Assembly: GCA_021372495.1 (NCBI GenBank)
Contig: JAJFUF010000027.1
Coordinates: 1 to 64,000 of the forward strand
Reading direction: 5' to 3'
DNA from: Lysobacteraceae bacterium
GTDB lineage: Bacteria; Pseudomonadota; Gammaproteobacteria; Xanthomonadales; Rhodanobacteraceae
DNA: 64,000 nucleotides
The translations under genes were made by a program, and so were the position numbers. This document shows, piece after piece, positions 46,580-57,799 of this stretch. The notes below the pieces were generated by a model, which was not told the DNA's origin, searched no databases, and was given only the letters and a program-made list of their open reading frames with translations. The first letter of the stretch is position 1; every line of letters starts with the position of its first letter.

Positions 46580-48442
46580 TCAGAGCACGCGCGCGCCGCG
46601 CATCCAGCGGAACTTGCGCTCGAATCGGGCGTTGTTGCCTTCGACGCAGAACACCAGCGTGGTTTCCGGCAGCGCCACCGTCTCGAGGATGCGCTGCTGC
46701 ACCGCCGCGGCCTCGGCCGCGCGGCGCAGCCGCCACCACGGCGTGACACGGAAGCCGAGCGTGTACAGCGGCCGCTCGGGTAGGTGCTTTACCCGCTTGC
46801 GCACGAGATAGGCGCGGCGCGCGCCGGCGCCGGCCAGCGCCGCGCGCAGGTCGGCGACGGCCTGCGGCGCGAGGTCGTGGCGCAGGAACTTGTCGTTGTT
46901 GCGGATCCCGGCGCGCTCGGCGCGCGCCGCTTCCAGCAGCGCCTGGCGTTCGCACAGGCGCGCGTGCCAATGGTTGGCGGCGGCACGGTCGCCGCGTCGC
47001 CAGTGGAAATCGCGCAACGCCTCGGCGCCCGGCGCGATCGCGTCCTCGTCCAGCTGCATCGCGCGCTCGACCAGCGCCGTGCCCTCGGCGTCGTCGCGCG
47101 CCAGCAGGCGCGTGCCGAGCGCGTGGCACATCAGCGCCGAGTCCGGTGCGCGCGTGCGCAGCGCACGGAACTGGGCCAGCGCGGCCTCGGCGCCGGCGCC
47201 GTAGGCCTCGTCGAGGCGCGCGCGCTCGAACGCGTCGTCGAGCGAGAGCTCGCCCGTCTGCGCCTCGGCCTCCAGCGCCGCCAGCCGCGCGCGACCTTCC
47301 TGCACCCGGCGATAGCGCTCCTGCCAGTCGTCGCGGATGCGATTTGCCCAGCGCGCGTCGAGTTCGGCGATCAGGCGTTCGCGCGCCGCGCCGAGCAGGC
47401 GGTCGGCGCCTTCGCCTTCGGTGGGCGGGTCGAAGCGCGGCGCTTCGCTGACCGCCTGCAGGCGATCGGCGAGGCAGGGGTGGGTATCGTCGGCGGTGGT
47501 GCGCGCGGCCAGCGCGCCATCCAGCCAGGCGCGCGCGGCAGCTTCGTCGATCGCGCCGCGCAGGCCGGCGCCCAGCCGGGCGTACGGCGCGAAGGCGGGC
47601 TGCGGCTGCTCGTCGGCCTGGCGGTGCACGTCCGGCCAGTAGCGCTCGCCCAGGTAGCGGCCGATCACGCTGGTGCCGGTCAGCGCCTCGGCGACGGTGC
47701 GCGGCGAGGTCAGCCGCGCGGAGACCGCGTCGGCCTCGTACTCGTTGGCGCGCGCCAGCGGGAAGGAATAGGCGGCGAAGTAGGGCGCGTACCAGCGGAA
47801 GAACGGGCGGAACAGGAAGGCGCCGCGTTGGCCGGGCCGATCCAGTGCAGCCTGCAACCGCGCCCACGCCACCCGCAGTCGGTAGATCCAGTTGCCGAAG
47901 CGCGCGTGGCCGCCGGCGAGATGGCCGAATTCATGGGCGAGGATCGCCTCCAGCTGCGCCGGCGTGGTGCACTTCAGCAGCGACAGGCCGAGCAGCAGGT
48001 AGTTGCGGTGCCAGCCGAACAGGCCGAGCCGCGGCACCTGCACCACCGCGGCGTTGAAGTCGTCGGTCAACAGTACGCGGTGGAAGCGCGGCGCGCGGAG
48101 CGCGCGACGCAGGCGGTCGATGACGGCGAACAGCTCGGGCGACTCGCGGCGGCCGAGCGCGATGCCCTCCGGCGCCTCGAGCCGCACCCACAGCGCGCGC
48201 AGCACCAGCCACAGGAATGCGCCCAGCGGCAGGATCAGCTTGACCGCCAGCGCCTTCAGCCACAGCGCCGATACCAGCGAGGCGAGTACCAGCGCCAGCA
48301 GCACCAGCAGCACGGCGGCCAGATAGCCGTAGCCGAGCAGCGCCAGCAGAGCGACGCGCAGGCGATAGGCGCGCGGCCGCTGCCGCGCCTGCGGCTCCAG
48401 CCGCGCGACCAGCGCCTCGAAAGCTTCCCGGGTGATGGCCAT
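46580..48442 (-). CDS. M48 family metallopeptidase with C-terminal helical repeat region
   Basis: A 620-residue membrane-bound zinc protease. Two N-terminal hydrophobic stretches (about residues 30–60 and 65–88) anchor it. The HEFGH zinc motif is at H170–H174 (ILAHEFGHLAGGHA), with the third ligand in ARANEYEADAVSARL. A large C-terminal part (about 330–620) has tetratricopeptide-like helices (ALMCHALGTRLLARDDAEGT and following). ATG 48442 has a gagggga ribosome site; an upstream GTG would add four residues. M48 proteases often act in membrane-protein quality control; the substrate here is unknown. Confidence 0.9.
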   Translation of the reverse strand: MAITREAFEALVARLEPQARQRPRAYRLRVALLALLGYGYLAAVLLVLLALVLASLVSALWLKALAVKLILPLGAFLWLVLRALWVRLEAPEGIALGRRESPELFAVIDRLRRALRAPRFHRVLLTDDFNAAVVQVPRLGLFGWHRNYLLLGLSLLKCTTPAQLEAILAHEFGHLAGGHARFGNWIYRLRVAWARLQAALDRPGQRGAFLFRPFFRWYAPYFAAYSFPLARANEYEADAVSARLTSPRTVAEALTGTSVIGRYLGERYWPDVHRQADEQPQPAFAPYARLGAGLRGAIDEAAARAWLDGALAARTTADDTHPCLADRLQAVSEAPRFDPPTEGEGADRLLGAARERLIAELDARWANRIRDDWQERYRRVQEGRARLAALEAEAQTGELSLDDAFERARLDEAYGAGAEAALAQFRALRTRAPDSALMCHALGTRLLARDDAEGTALVERAMQLDEDAIAPGAEALRDFHWRRGDRAAANHWHARLCERQALLEAARAERAGIRNNDKFLRHDLAPQAVADLRAALAGAGARRAYLVRKRVKHLPERPLYTLGFRVTPWWRLRRAAEAAAVQQRILETVALPETTLVFCVEGNNARFERKFRWMRGARVL

Positions 48443-48523
48443 GCGTCCCCTCACGCATTCCGCGAGACCGGCGCGCAGTTTACGGAGCGCGGGCGCCGGC
48501 GGGAATGCGGCGGGCGGCCGCGG

Positions 48524-49072
48524 TCAGCGCACCGTGCCGGAAACGATCAGCGGCGCGAGGTCGTAGCCCATCGCGGTGGCGCGCGCCTTCAGGTCCTCGA
48601 ACACGGCGCGGTCGAGACCGGGCTCGCGCGAGAGGATCCACAGGTAGTTGCGCGAAGGCTCGCCGACCATCGCCCAGCGGTAGTCGGGGTCGAGCGCGAT
48701 CACCCAGTAGTCGCCCCACACGAACGGCAGGAAGCCGAGCCAGGCCGGCGCGAAGCGCACCTCCAGCTCGGCCGGCGCGCCGGACGGGTCGGGACGGCGC
48801 GCGACGCCGTCGGCGGATTTCGCGCCGCCGTCGGCTTTCACGCAGGCGTTGTGCACGCCCAGCGTGCCGTCGGGATTGGCGGTGTAGGTGGCGGTGATGT
48901 CGCGCGCGCAGGCGCGCTCGAAGTACAGCGGCAGGCGCGCGATCTCGTGCCAGGTGCCGAGATAGCGCGCGATGTCGATGTCGGGGATGGCGCGCACCGG
49001 TTCGGCGGCGCCTGCCGGCAGCGACGCGCCGGCGAGCGCGGCGACGCAGATGGCGGCGGCAGCAAGGCGCAT
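48524..49072 (-). CDS. blc: Lipocalin family protein (Blc-like)
   Basis: A 182-residue secreted lipocalin. A signal peptide (MRLAAAAICVAALAGASLPA) precedes the family motif IARYLGTWHEIARLPLYFER and later FAPAWLGFLPFVWGDYWVIA and RNYLWILSREP, matching bacterial Blc. The signal peptide lacks an evident lipobox Cys, so it may be periplasmic rather than a lipoprotein. ATG 49072 has an aggagg ribosome site. It may carry lipids or fatty acids during membrane stress, by family knowledge. Divergent from the SpmAB gene. Confidence 0.88.
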   Translation of the reverse strand: MRLAAAAICVAALAGASLPAGAAEPVRAIPDIDIARYLGTWHEIARLPLYFERACARDITATYTANPDGTLGVHNACVKADGGAKSADGVARRPDPSGAPAELEVRFAPAWLGFLPFVWGDYWVIALDPDYRWAMVGEPSRNYLWILSREPGLDRAVFEDLKARATAMGYDLAPLIVSGTVR

Positions 49073-49206
49073 CGGAACCTCCTCGTCGACGGTGGCGCCT
49101 ATTGGCGTCCCGTGCCGGTGAACCCGCGATGAAGCCGGTCGGCGCGTTGCGCTAGCATCGGCGCGGCCGCGCCGCGCGGCGACGCGCCGGCGACGAAAGG
49201 ACACGC

Positions 49207-50436
49207 ATGCTCGACAGGCTCTGGCTGGGCTTCTTCCTCACGGCCGCGGCGGCGGCGCTCGGCCGCTGGCTGCTGGGCGGCGACGAGACCGTGTTCGCGG
49301 CGATGGTCGGCAGCCTGTTCGACATGGCCAGACTCTCGGTCGAGGTGATGGTGCTGCTGTTCGGCACGCTGACCCTGTGGCTCGGCCTGCTGCGCATCGC
49401 CGAGCGCGCCGGCCTGGTCGAGGCGCTGGCGAAGCTGCTCGGCCCGCTGTTCCGCCGGCTGATGCCGGAAGTGCCGGCCGGGCATCCGGCGGTCGGCCTG
49501 ATCACGCTCAACTTCGCCGCCAACGTGCTCGGGCTGGACAACGCCGCCACGCCGATCGGCCTGCGCGCGATGCGCGAGCTGCAGACGCTGAACCCCAGCG
49601 CCGACACCGCCAGCAACGCGCAGATCCTGTTCCTGGTGCTGAACGCGTCCTCGCTGACGCTGCTGCCGGTCAGCATCTTCATGTACCGCGCGCAAGCCGG
49701 GGCGCACGATCCGACCCTGGTGTTCCTGCCGATCCTGCTCGCCACCAGCGCCTCGACGCTGGCCGGCCTGCTCAGCGTGGCACTGGTGCAGCGCCTGAAG
49801 CTGTGGGACCGGGTGGTGCTGGCCTGGCTGGGCGGTACCGCGCTGCTGCTGGGCGGCTTCGTGGCGCTGCTGACGGCGCTGTCGGCGAGCGCGCTGGCGG
49901 CGCTGTCCGCGCTGCTCGGCAACCTGCTGATGTTCGCGATCGTGATCGCGTTCCTGCTGGTCGGCGCGTGGCGCCGCGTGCCGGTGTACGCGAGCTTCGT
50001 CGACGGCGCCAAGCAGGGCTTCGACGTCGCCAAGGACCTGCTGCCGTACCTGGTGGCGATGCTGTGCGCGGTCGGCGTGCTGCGCGCTTCCGGCGCGCTC
50101 GATTACGCGCTGGACGGCATCCGCTATGCCGTGCACATGGCCGGCCTCGACGCGCGCTTCGTCGACGCGCTGCCGACCGCGCTTGTGAAACCCTTTTCCG
50201 GCAGCGCTGCGCGCGCGATGCTGATCGAAACCATGCAGCACAGCGGCGTCGACAGCTTCCCCGCGCTGCTCGCCGCCACCGTGCAGGGCAGCACCGAGAC
50301 GACCTTCTACGTGCTCGCCGTGTACTTCGGCGCAGTCGGCGTGCGCCGCGCGCGCCACGCGGTCGGCTGCGCGCTGATCGCCGACCTGGCCGGCGTGCTG
50401 GCCGCGATCGCGGTGTGCTACCGGTTCTTCGGCTGA
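49207..50436 (+). CDS. Fused SpmA–SpmB nucleoside-recognition (Gate) domain membrane protein
   Basis: A 409-residue membrane protein made of two Gate/nucleoside-recognition domains, equivalent to SpmA joined to SpmB. The first half has NVLGLDNAATPIGLRAMREL and NAQILFLVLNASSLTLLPVS, and the second KQGFDVAKDLLPYLVAML and AATVQGSTETTFYVLAVYFG. Roughly eight to ten helices are predicted. ATG 49207 has an aaagga ribosome site. Such proteins are named after spore maturation genes, but fused forms are common in non-sporulating proteobacteria, where a transport role is supposed. Confidence 0.9.
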   Translation: MLDRLWLGFFLTAAAAALGRWLLGGDETVFAAMVGSLFDMARLSVEVMVLLFGTLTLWLGLLRIAERAGLVEALAKLLGPLFRRLMPEVPAGHPAVGLITLNFAANVLGLDNAATPIGLRAMRELQTLNPSADTASNAQILFLVLNASSLTLLPVSIFMYRAQAGAHDPTLVFLPILLATSASTLAGLLSVALVQRLKLWDRVVLAWLGGTALLLGGFVALLTALSASALAALSALLGNLLMFAIVIAFLLVGAWRRVPVYASFVDGAKQGFDVAKDLLPYLVAMLCAVGVLRASGALDYALDGIRYAVHMAGLDARFVDALPTALVKPFSGSAARAMLIETMQHSGVDSFPALLAATVQGSTETTFYVLAVYFGAVGVRRARHAVGCALIADLAGVLAAIAVCYRFFG

Positions 50437-50507
50437 CGCGGCGCGCGGCGTCGTCCTACGGCCGCGCGCGGCATCGGCCGCTGGGCGCATCGGCGCGCGG
50501 CGCCTAA

Positions 50508-52232
<1,725 letters not shown>

Positions 52233-52357
52233 ACCGTGGCGCCGCGGGGCACGCGAGGCGTCCTCTGCGGATGCGGTCGACGCGGGCATCGCGCACTCCG
52301 CGCGCGATGCGCGGTCGCCGGGCGCGCATCGCCGGTTGCCTGGCCCCGGTTCGGGAT

Positions 52358-52756
52358 TCAGCGTTGCCGCAGGTCGCCGTCGAGGTAGTGCCAGCGCCCG
52401 CCCTCGCGCACGAAGCGGCTGACCTCGTGCTGGCGCTGCGCGCGTCCGCCACCCATGCGGTAGCGGGCGACGAATTCGACCGTGGCGCGGTCGCCGTCGC
52501 TTTCGTGATGCTTCACTTCCAGGCCCAGCCAGGTCGGCGCCGGACGCTGCGCGGCGAGGCCCAGCGCCGCCGGCCGCGTCGAGGCGTGCCAGCTCGCCAG
52601 CAGATACGGTTCCAGGCCGAGCACGAAGGCGCTGTAGCGCGAGCGCATCAGCGCCTTCGCGTCCGGCGCCGGCGCGCCCGCGTGCAGCGGGCCGCAGCAG
52701 CGCGCGTAGGCGCTGCCGCTGCCGCAGGGACAGGGCGCGGCGTCGCGCGGGCTCAT
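52358..52756 (-). CDS. YchJ family SEC-C metal-binding protein (UPF0225)
   Basis: A 132-residue protein with the N-terminal SEC-C zinc motif ([19 protein letters not shown]) followed by the YchJ domain ([40 protein letters not shown]). The C-terminal SEC-C copy of longer YchJ proteins is absent, so this is the short form. ATG 52756 overlaps the stop of the upstream methyltransferase gene by 4 bp (ATGA), indicating translational coupling. Function unknown; the fold resembles NTF2-like domains. Confidence 0.9.
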   Translation of the reverse strand: MSPRDAAPCPCGSGSAYARCCGPLHAGAPAPDAKALMRSRYSAFVLGLEPYLLASWHASTRPAALGLAAQRPAPTWLGLEVKHHESDGDRATVEFVARYRMGGGRAQRQHEVSRFVREGGRWHYLDGDLRQR

Positions 52757-53358
52757 GCGGGCGCGGCCCCGCGCCGCCACACCAGGCAGCGGTTGTGGGC
52801 CGGCATCGCCACGTCGGCGGCGAGGCGCAGGCCCGAGGCGCGCGCCAGCGCGTCCACCGCTTCGCGGTCGCGCAGCCCCATGTGCGGCGCGCGCGCCTTC
52901 AGCGTGACGTCGAACGCGGCGTTGCTGTCGCTGGTGTAGCGGCCGCCGACGTTGAACGGTCCGTACACCACCACCGTCGCGTCGGGCGCCAGCAGTTCGG
53001 GCAGCCGCGCGAACAGCCGCTGCACCTCCGGCCAGGCCATGATGTGCAGGGTGTTGGCGCTGAACGCCGCGTCGAAAGGTCCGGCGGGCCACGCCGCGTC
53101 GTTGACGTCGAACGCCAGCGGCGCCGGCGCGTTCGCCAGCGCGGCCTCGTCCAGCCACAGGCGGATGCCCGGCAGGTGGTCCGCGCGGTCCGAGGCCTGC
53201 CAGAGCAGATGCGGCAGCGCGCGCGCGAAATACGCCGCGTGCTGGCCGCTGCCGCTGCCGATCTCCAGCACGCGCTTGCGGCCGGCGAACTGCTCGCGCA
53301 GCACGGCGAGGATCGGTTCGCGGTTGCGTTCGCAGGCGGCGGACCAGGGCTTGTCCAT
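52753..53358 (-). CDS. DUF938 class I SAM-dependent methyltransferase-like protein
   Basis: A 201-residue Rossmann-fold methyltransferase of DUF938. The SAM loop is [20 protein letters not shown], followed by [35 protein letters not shown] and [20 protein letters not shown], all hallmarks of the family. ATG 53358 is one codon after an alternative GTG. It lies 8 bp after the STAS-like regulator gene and overlaps the YchJ gene, so three genes may form one operon. Substrate unknown. Confidence 0.9.
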   Translation of the reverse strand: MDKPWSAACERNREPILAVLREQFAGRKRVLEIGSGSGQHAAYFARALPHLLWQASDRADHLPGIRLWLDEAALANAPAPLAFDVNDAAWPAGPFDAAFSANTLHIMAWPEVQRLFARLPELLAPDATVVVYGPFNVGGRYTSDSNAAFDVTLKARAPHMGLRDREAVDALARASGLRLAADVAMPAHNRCLVWRRGAAPA

Positions 53359-53366
53359 CACGGCGC

Positions 53367-54422
53367 TCAGAGCAGCGGCAACTGGCCGGCGTCGGCATCG
53401 CGCGCGACCTCGGCGCGGCGGATCATCTGCTGCACTTCGGGGTTCGCATGCACCGGCACGAGTTCGACCCCCGGGTGTTCGTTGGCGAACACGCGGAACA
53501 CCTCGTCGGCGAACGCCTGCCCGATGCTTCCCACTTCCGCGAAATCAAGGACGACGACGCGGAAGCGGTCCACCCGCTGCATCAGCCGCTTGGCCTGCGA
53601 GCGCGACACCAGATTCTCGTCGCCGACCTTGGCCAGCCGCACCGGCACGACGGTTTTGGCGAACGTGTAGTCGTCGGGGCCGCCGGAGTAGCGGTCGAAC
53701 ACTTCCTTGGCCGTGCGCTTCGAGTCGAGCGCGATCTCCATCATCACCGCCGTGCCGGGTGCATCGCGGTCCACGTCGAACAACCAGTCGTCGAGCGCCG
53801 TTTCCCGATGGTCGAACACGAGTTCGTGCGAATGGATGGCGAAAACGTCGAACATGCGCGAGGTGAAAAATACGCCCTCGCCGCTGTGGTGTCTGGGGTC
53901 CGTGGTGAACTTGCCCTTGTGCAGTTCCAGCAGCGCCAGCCGCTCGTCCGGCAGGTCCAGCGCGCGCGCGATCTTGCGGAAGATGCCCACGCCGTCGTCG
54001 ATGACGGCCATGGCCACGCGCTGGTCGTTGCGGTCGACCAGCACCTGCACCCGCGTGCCTTCCGAGTGGTCCACCGCGTTGTTGAGCATCTCGGTAAGGC
54101 CGTGGTGGCAGATGTCGCGCACGTTGGCGGGCAGGTCCGCGAGCAGCGGGGCCGCCTCGGTCCGCCAGACGCGATCTTCATCCAGGCCTTGGAGGGCGTG
54201 GCGGAAATGGGCTCGCCGGTTGCGGCCCGGGCCATAGACGGGACGGGTCGTTCCCGTTTTTTCCAGATAACCGGCCGCGACCAGCGCCCGGATGCGCGCG
54301 AGTACCGGCGGCCTGGTCAGCTCGAGCCGGTTGCCGACCACGCGCACCAGATCGCGCGGATGCGCCGCCACGTGGGCGAGCAGGGCGGCGTCGATTTCGG
54401 CGGAGCGATCGGGCCTGGGCAT
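53367..54422 (-). CDS. HTH–GHKL ATPase–STAS-like (DUF4325) regulator
   Basis: A 351-residue protein with three parts. Residues 1–75 form a winged-helix-like domain ([36 protein letters not shown]). Residues 95–215 form a GHKL ATPase like anti-sigma kinases: N-box [19 protein letters not shown] (E111, N115), G1 [13 protein letters not shown]2 [14 protein letters not shown]. Residues 255–345 form a DUF4325 STAS-like domain ([20 protein letters not shown]). It thus combines in one chain the parts of a partner-switch (anti-sigma kinase and STAS antagonist) plus a DNA-binding domain. ATG 54422. Target unknown. Confidence 0.87.
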   Translation of the reverse strand: MPRPDRSAEIDAALLAHVAAHPRDLVRVVGNRLELTRPPVLARIRALVAAGYLEKTGTTRPVYGPGRNRRAHFRHALQGLDEDRVWRTEAAPLLADLPANVRDICHHGLTEMLNNAVDHSEGTRVQVLVDRNDQRVAMAVIDDGVGIFRKIARALDLPDERLALLELHKGKFTTDPRHHSGEGVFFTSRMFDVFAIHSHELVFDHRETALDDWLFDVDRDAPGTAVMMEIALDSKRTAKEVFDRYSGGPDDYTFAKTVVPVRLAKVGDENLVSRSQAKRLMQRVDRFRVVVLDFAEVGSIGQAFADEVFRVFANEHPGVELVPVHANPEVQQMIRRAEVARDADAGQLPLL

Positions 54423-54581
54423 GCGGCCGAACTCTAAACCGGTCCGGCTGGATTGAAAAGTTATTCCCGCCTATTGTAAAGATTCGTCGTTGTTCCGGCG
54501 CCTTGTCCTGAAGGATCGGTTGTTTGGAGACCGAGGCTACGCACGACGCCTGTTCTTCGGCGATGGGCGTGTGCGGCCGTC

Positions 54582-54782
54582 CTATTGCCGGGTCGGCCCG
54601 CGCAGCACCCGCGCCGGTAGCGTCAACAGCGCGTGCAGGAACGCGAACACGCCCTCGACGGCGATGCCGAGCAGGCGGAAGGGCAACAGCAGCAGCCACA
54701 CGATCGGATACAGCAGCAGCGCCAGCAGGGCCAGCGGCCAGCACACCACGAACAGCAGCAGCCACAGCAGGAAGGTCAGCAT
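54582..54782 (-). CDS. Small hypothetical membrane protein (66 aa)
   Basis: A very hydrophobic protein: MLTFLLWLLLFVVCWPLALL begins the first helix, LLYPIVWLLLLPFRLLG the second, and an amphipathic segment FAFLHALLTLPARVLRGPTR ends it. No motif is visible. It starts with ATG 54782, 106 bp after the DUF3014 gene on the same strand. Small proteins of this kind are often annotated beside DUF3014 in xanthomonads, but I cannot assign a role. Confidence 0.65.
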   Translation of the reverse strand: MLTFLLWLLLFVVCWPLALLALLLYPIVWLLLLPFRLLGIAVEGVFAFLHALLTLPARVLRGPTRQ

Positions 54783-54888
54783 CGGCGTCCTCGCACGCAG
54801 GCCATCGGCGACGGTCGCACCATCGTACCGCCGCGTGCCGCGGGGAAGTGCCGGACGGAATGCCCGTCCGTGCGTTCATCCGGCGCGT

Positions 54889-55701
54889 TCAGCGTGCCGG
54901 CAGCGGCTGTCCCGCCAGCGCCGCGCGCAGTTCGCGCAGCTTGGCCTTGAGCCTCACCTCGTTGTCGGCGCCGACGCGGATCATCGCCTTCTGCCCCACG
55001 GACAGCGCTTCGAGCGAAGGGTCGGCGTAGGTGTAGTGGACCTTCGGCTGCTCCAGCGCGATCGGCGGCGCCGGCTGCGGCGCGGCCAGCAGGTGGTCGA
55101 TCACCGCGACCAGGCGGTCGTTGAAATAACCTTTGGGATAGCCCAGCTCGCGGTACGCCTGCTGGAACAGCGGGTAGTAGTGCACGTACCACGCGACCAG
55201 CGCGCGGGTGTCGACGGCGCCGACCAGGCGCATGTACGCCGCGTAGCGCTCGGCGTTCCTGTCGCTGATCACGCGCCGGCTGCCGGCTTCGGCGACCTGG
55301 AACGTCCCCGGCGGCGCGCGCAGCGGCACGATGTTCGTGCCGAGCTGACGCCGCGGCAGCGCGTCGACGGTGGCGACGATGCGCGGGATGATCGCCTGCG
55401 GCAGCAGCAGTGCCTGCAGCCCGTCGGCGCCGGGCAGCGCGGACAGCGCCTGCAGCACCGCCGCATCGCTGTCGCCCAGCGCGGGCAGCGGCGCGGTCGA
55501 GGCGGGCGCGGGTCCGCCGGCGACGCGTTCGATCGGATGCCGGATCGGCGGCGGTGCGGTCGAGGCCGGCGCCGGCGTTGCCGCCGCCGGCGGCGCAGCG
55601 GTCTGCGCCTTCTGGTGCGCGTAGTACAGCCAACCCGCGATCGCCGCGGCGACGACGACCACGCCCGCGGTCCACCACCAGCCCGAGCTTCGCTGACTCA
55701 T
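54889..55701 (-). CDS. DUF3014 domain-containing membrane-anchored protein
   Basis: A 270-residue protein with a single N-terminal helix (WWWTAGVVVVAAAIAGWLYY), then a Pro/Ala-rich linker (about residues 30–65), and a soluble DUF3014 domain in the periplasm. Family segments include RRQLGTNIVPLRAPPGTFQV, NAERYAAYMRLVGAVDTRAL and YPLFQQAYRELGYPKGYFND. ATG 55701 has an ggag ribosome site seven bases upstream; an in-frame ATG two codons earlier at 55707 overlaps that site. The domain's function is unknown. Confidence 0.88.
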   Translation of the reverse strand: MSQRSSGWWWTAGVVVVAAAIAGWLYYAHQKAQTAAPPAAATPAPASTAPPPIRHPIERVAGGPAPASTAPLPALGDSDAAVLQALSALPGADGLQALLLPQAIIPRIVATVDALPRRQLGTNIVPLRAPPGTFQVAEAGSRRVISDRNAERYAAYMRLVGAVDTRALVAWYVHYYPLFQQAYRELGYPKGYFNDRLVAVIDHLLAAPQPAPPIALEQPKVHYTYADPSLEALSVGQKAMIRVGADNEVRLKAKLRELRAALAGQPLPAR

Positions 55702-55789
55702 CGCCATCTCCGTTCGGTCAACCGGACAGGGGATTGGACGCGCGCCGGCGCGGATCGTTCCGCGCCGGCCCGCCGCGCCGGCGCGCGCT

Positions 55790-56296
55790 TCAGAACGCCC
55801 CGATGAAATCCATCTTGCCGATCTCCACGCCGCCGTGGCGCAGGATGTCGTAGGCGGTGGTGCAATGGAAGAAGAAGTTGGGGAAGACGTAGTCGAGCAG
55901 GTAGGGCTGGCCCTGCAGGTCCAGCGCACCGGAGCGGCGCGGAACGTGGATGGCGCGCGCCTCGCTGCCGTCGAGCTGTTCCGGCTTCAGCGAGTTCAGG
56001 AACGCGATCGCGCGCTCGATGCGCACGTACAGCTCGGCGAAGCTGCTCTCGTTGTCCTCGAACTTCGGCGCTTCGACGCCGGCCAGGCGCGCGGCGCCGT
56101 TCTTGACCATGTCGGTGGCGATCTGCACCTGGCGCGTCAGCGGGAACATGTCGGGATACAGGCGCGACTGCAGCAGCACCTCGGGGGCGATGCCTTTCGC
56201 CTGGGCGTGCGCTTCGCCCTTCTTCAGCACGTGGGCGAGGTTGGACAGCGCGCGCACGAACACGGGCACCGAGGCCTGGTACATCGAAAGCGTCAT
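55790..56296 (-). CDS. DUF1993 family protein
   Basis: A 168-residue soluble helical protein. It matches DUF1993 by MTLSMYQASVPVFVRALSNL, LLQSRLYPDMFPLTRQVQIA, FLNSLKPEQLDGSEA and YVFPNFFFHCTTAYDILRH. The fold is a four-helix DinB-like bundle by family knowledge. ATG 56296 follows gacaggag, a good ribosome site. It lies between the MFS transporter gene and the DUF3014 gene on the same strand. Function unknown. Confidence 0.92.
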   Translation of the reverse strand: MTLSMYQASVPVFVRALSNLAHVLKKGEAHAQAKGIAPEVLLQSRLYPDMFPLTRQVQIATDMVKNGAARLAGVEAPKFEDNESSFAELYVRIERAIAFLNSLKPEQLDGSEARAIHVPRRSGALDLQGQPYLLDYVFPNFFFHCTTAYDILRHGGVEIGKMDFIGAF

Positions 56297-56406
56297 GACA
56301 AACTCCTGTCGGTACGGTGAAAGAGCGCGGCCGGCCGGCCGCGCGACACGCCAGTGTAGCGCCGCCGATGAAGCGGCAGGCGCGGCGGCGCGCCTCTCGC
56401 GACGGC

Positions 56407-57642
56407 TCACGCAGGCAGCGGCGCCGGCGCGCGGGTGAAGCGCCGCGCCAGCGCCAGGCCCAGCATCAGCAGCAGCGCGGACAGCAGGAACGCCGCGCCG
56501 GACAGGTGCAGGCCCGCGTACGCGCCGATGGAGGCGGCGAACACCTGGGTGAACAGCGCCGGGCCGAAGATGCCGGCGAGGCTGGCCAGGCTGGTGATCG
56601 CGCCCTGCAGGCGACCCTGCTCGTGCGGGTCGACCTGGCGCGTCATCAGCGCCTGCGTCGAAGGCCCGGCCAGCCCCCACAGCGCCAGCAGCGGGATGCC
56701 GAGCAGGAACATCGGCCCGCTGGTGGCGAGGCCCATCACCGCGAAGCCGCACGTGCCGAATACCAGGCCGGCGAGCAGCGTGCGCCGCTCGCCGATGCGC
56801 GGCACCAGGCGGCCGACCAGCCATGCCTGGGTGAACGCGTTGCACGCACCGACCAGCGCCAGCGTGTAGCCGACCGTCTGCGCGCCCCAGCCGTAGCGGT
56901 AGTCGGCGTACAGCACGAACACGCTCTGCAGCACGTAGTGCGCGAGGTTGGACAGGAACACCAGCGTGGCCAGGCCGAACACCTGCGGATAGCGGCGCAG
57001 CAGGAACAGCGCGCCGAGCGGGTTGGCGTGCGCCCAGTCGAAGCGCGCGCTGCGCCGTTCCGGCGGCAGCGCTTCCGGCAGGATGAACCAGCCGTAGCAG
57101 AAGTTGGCCAGCGCCAGCAGCGCCGCGGCCCAGAACGGTGCGCGCAGGTGCCAGTTGCCGAGGAAGCCGCCCAGCGCGGGGCCGATGATGAAGCCGATGC
57201 CGAACGCCGAGCCGAGCAGGCCGTAGCTGGCCGCGCGCTTTTCCGGCGGCGTGACGTCGGCGATGTAGGCGTTGGCGGTGGTGAAGCTGGCCGCGGTCAT
57301 GCCGGAGATGCAGCGGCCGACCAGCAGCAGCGGCAGCGTGTTGACCAGCGCCATGAACAGGAAATCGACGCCGATGCCGAGGTTGGACAGCAGGATCACC
57401 GGCCGCCGGCCGAAGCGGTCGGACAGCGCGCCCTGGATCGGCGAGCACACGAACTGGATCAGCGCGAACAGCGTGCCGAACACGCCCACCCACATCGCCG
57501 CGCGGGCGATGCCGCCGCCGGCGAGCCGTTCGACCAGGTGCGGCAGCACGGGAATGATGATGCCGAACGACAGGATGTCGATCAGCACGGTCACGAAGAT
57601 GAAGATCACCGCGGCGCGGCGCAGGGGGGCGCTGGTGGGCAT
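56407..57642 (-). CDS. MFS transporter, TetA-like (TCR family)
   Basis: A 411-residue 12-helix major-facilitator transporter resembling tetracycline/H+ antiporters. Motif A between helices 2 and 3 reads GALSDRFGRRPV, and the second half has the weaker copy VGRLVPRIGERRTLLAGLVF. Helix 5 has GFIIGPALGGFLG (motif C), characteristic of drug exporters. ATG 57642 gives MPTSAPLRRAAVIFIFVTVL; longer upstream frames are unconserved. Substrate uncertain; chromosomal relatives often export other compounds, so resistance should not be assumed. Confidence 0.9.
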   Translation of the reverse strand: MPTSAPLRRAAVIFIFVTVLIDILSFGIIIPVLPHLVERLAGGGIARAAMWVGVFGTLFALIQFVCSPIQGALSDRFGRRPVILLSNLGIGVDFLFMALVNTLPLLLVGRCISGMTAASFTTANAYIADVTPPEKRAASYGLLGSAFGIGFIIGPALGGFLGNWHLRAPFWAAALLALANFCYGWFILPEALPPERRSARFDWAHANPLGALFLLRRYPQVFGLATLVFLSNLAHYVLQSVFVLYADYRYGWGAQTVGYTLALVGACNAFTQAWLVGRLVPRIGERRTLLAGLVFGTCGFAVMGLATSGPMFLLGIPLLALWGLAGPSTQALMTRQVDPHEQGRLQGAITSLASLAGIFGPALFTQVFAASIGAYAGLHLSGAAFLLSALLLMLGLALARRFTRAPAPLPA

Positions 57643-57799
57643 GAACGGCACTCGGAGCAGGGGCGGGGCCGGCAGGGCACGCGAAGGCGCGATTGTACGG
57701 ACTCGGCACGGCCCACGCGTGGCGGCGCCGGCGCGGCTCCCGGCGGATCGCACGCCGTTCTTGCGGCCGGGTCGCCGCGCGGAATGGATCAGAGCATCG

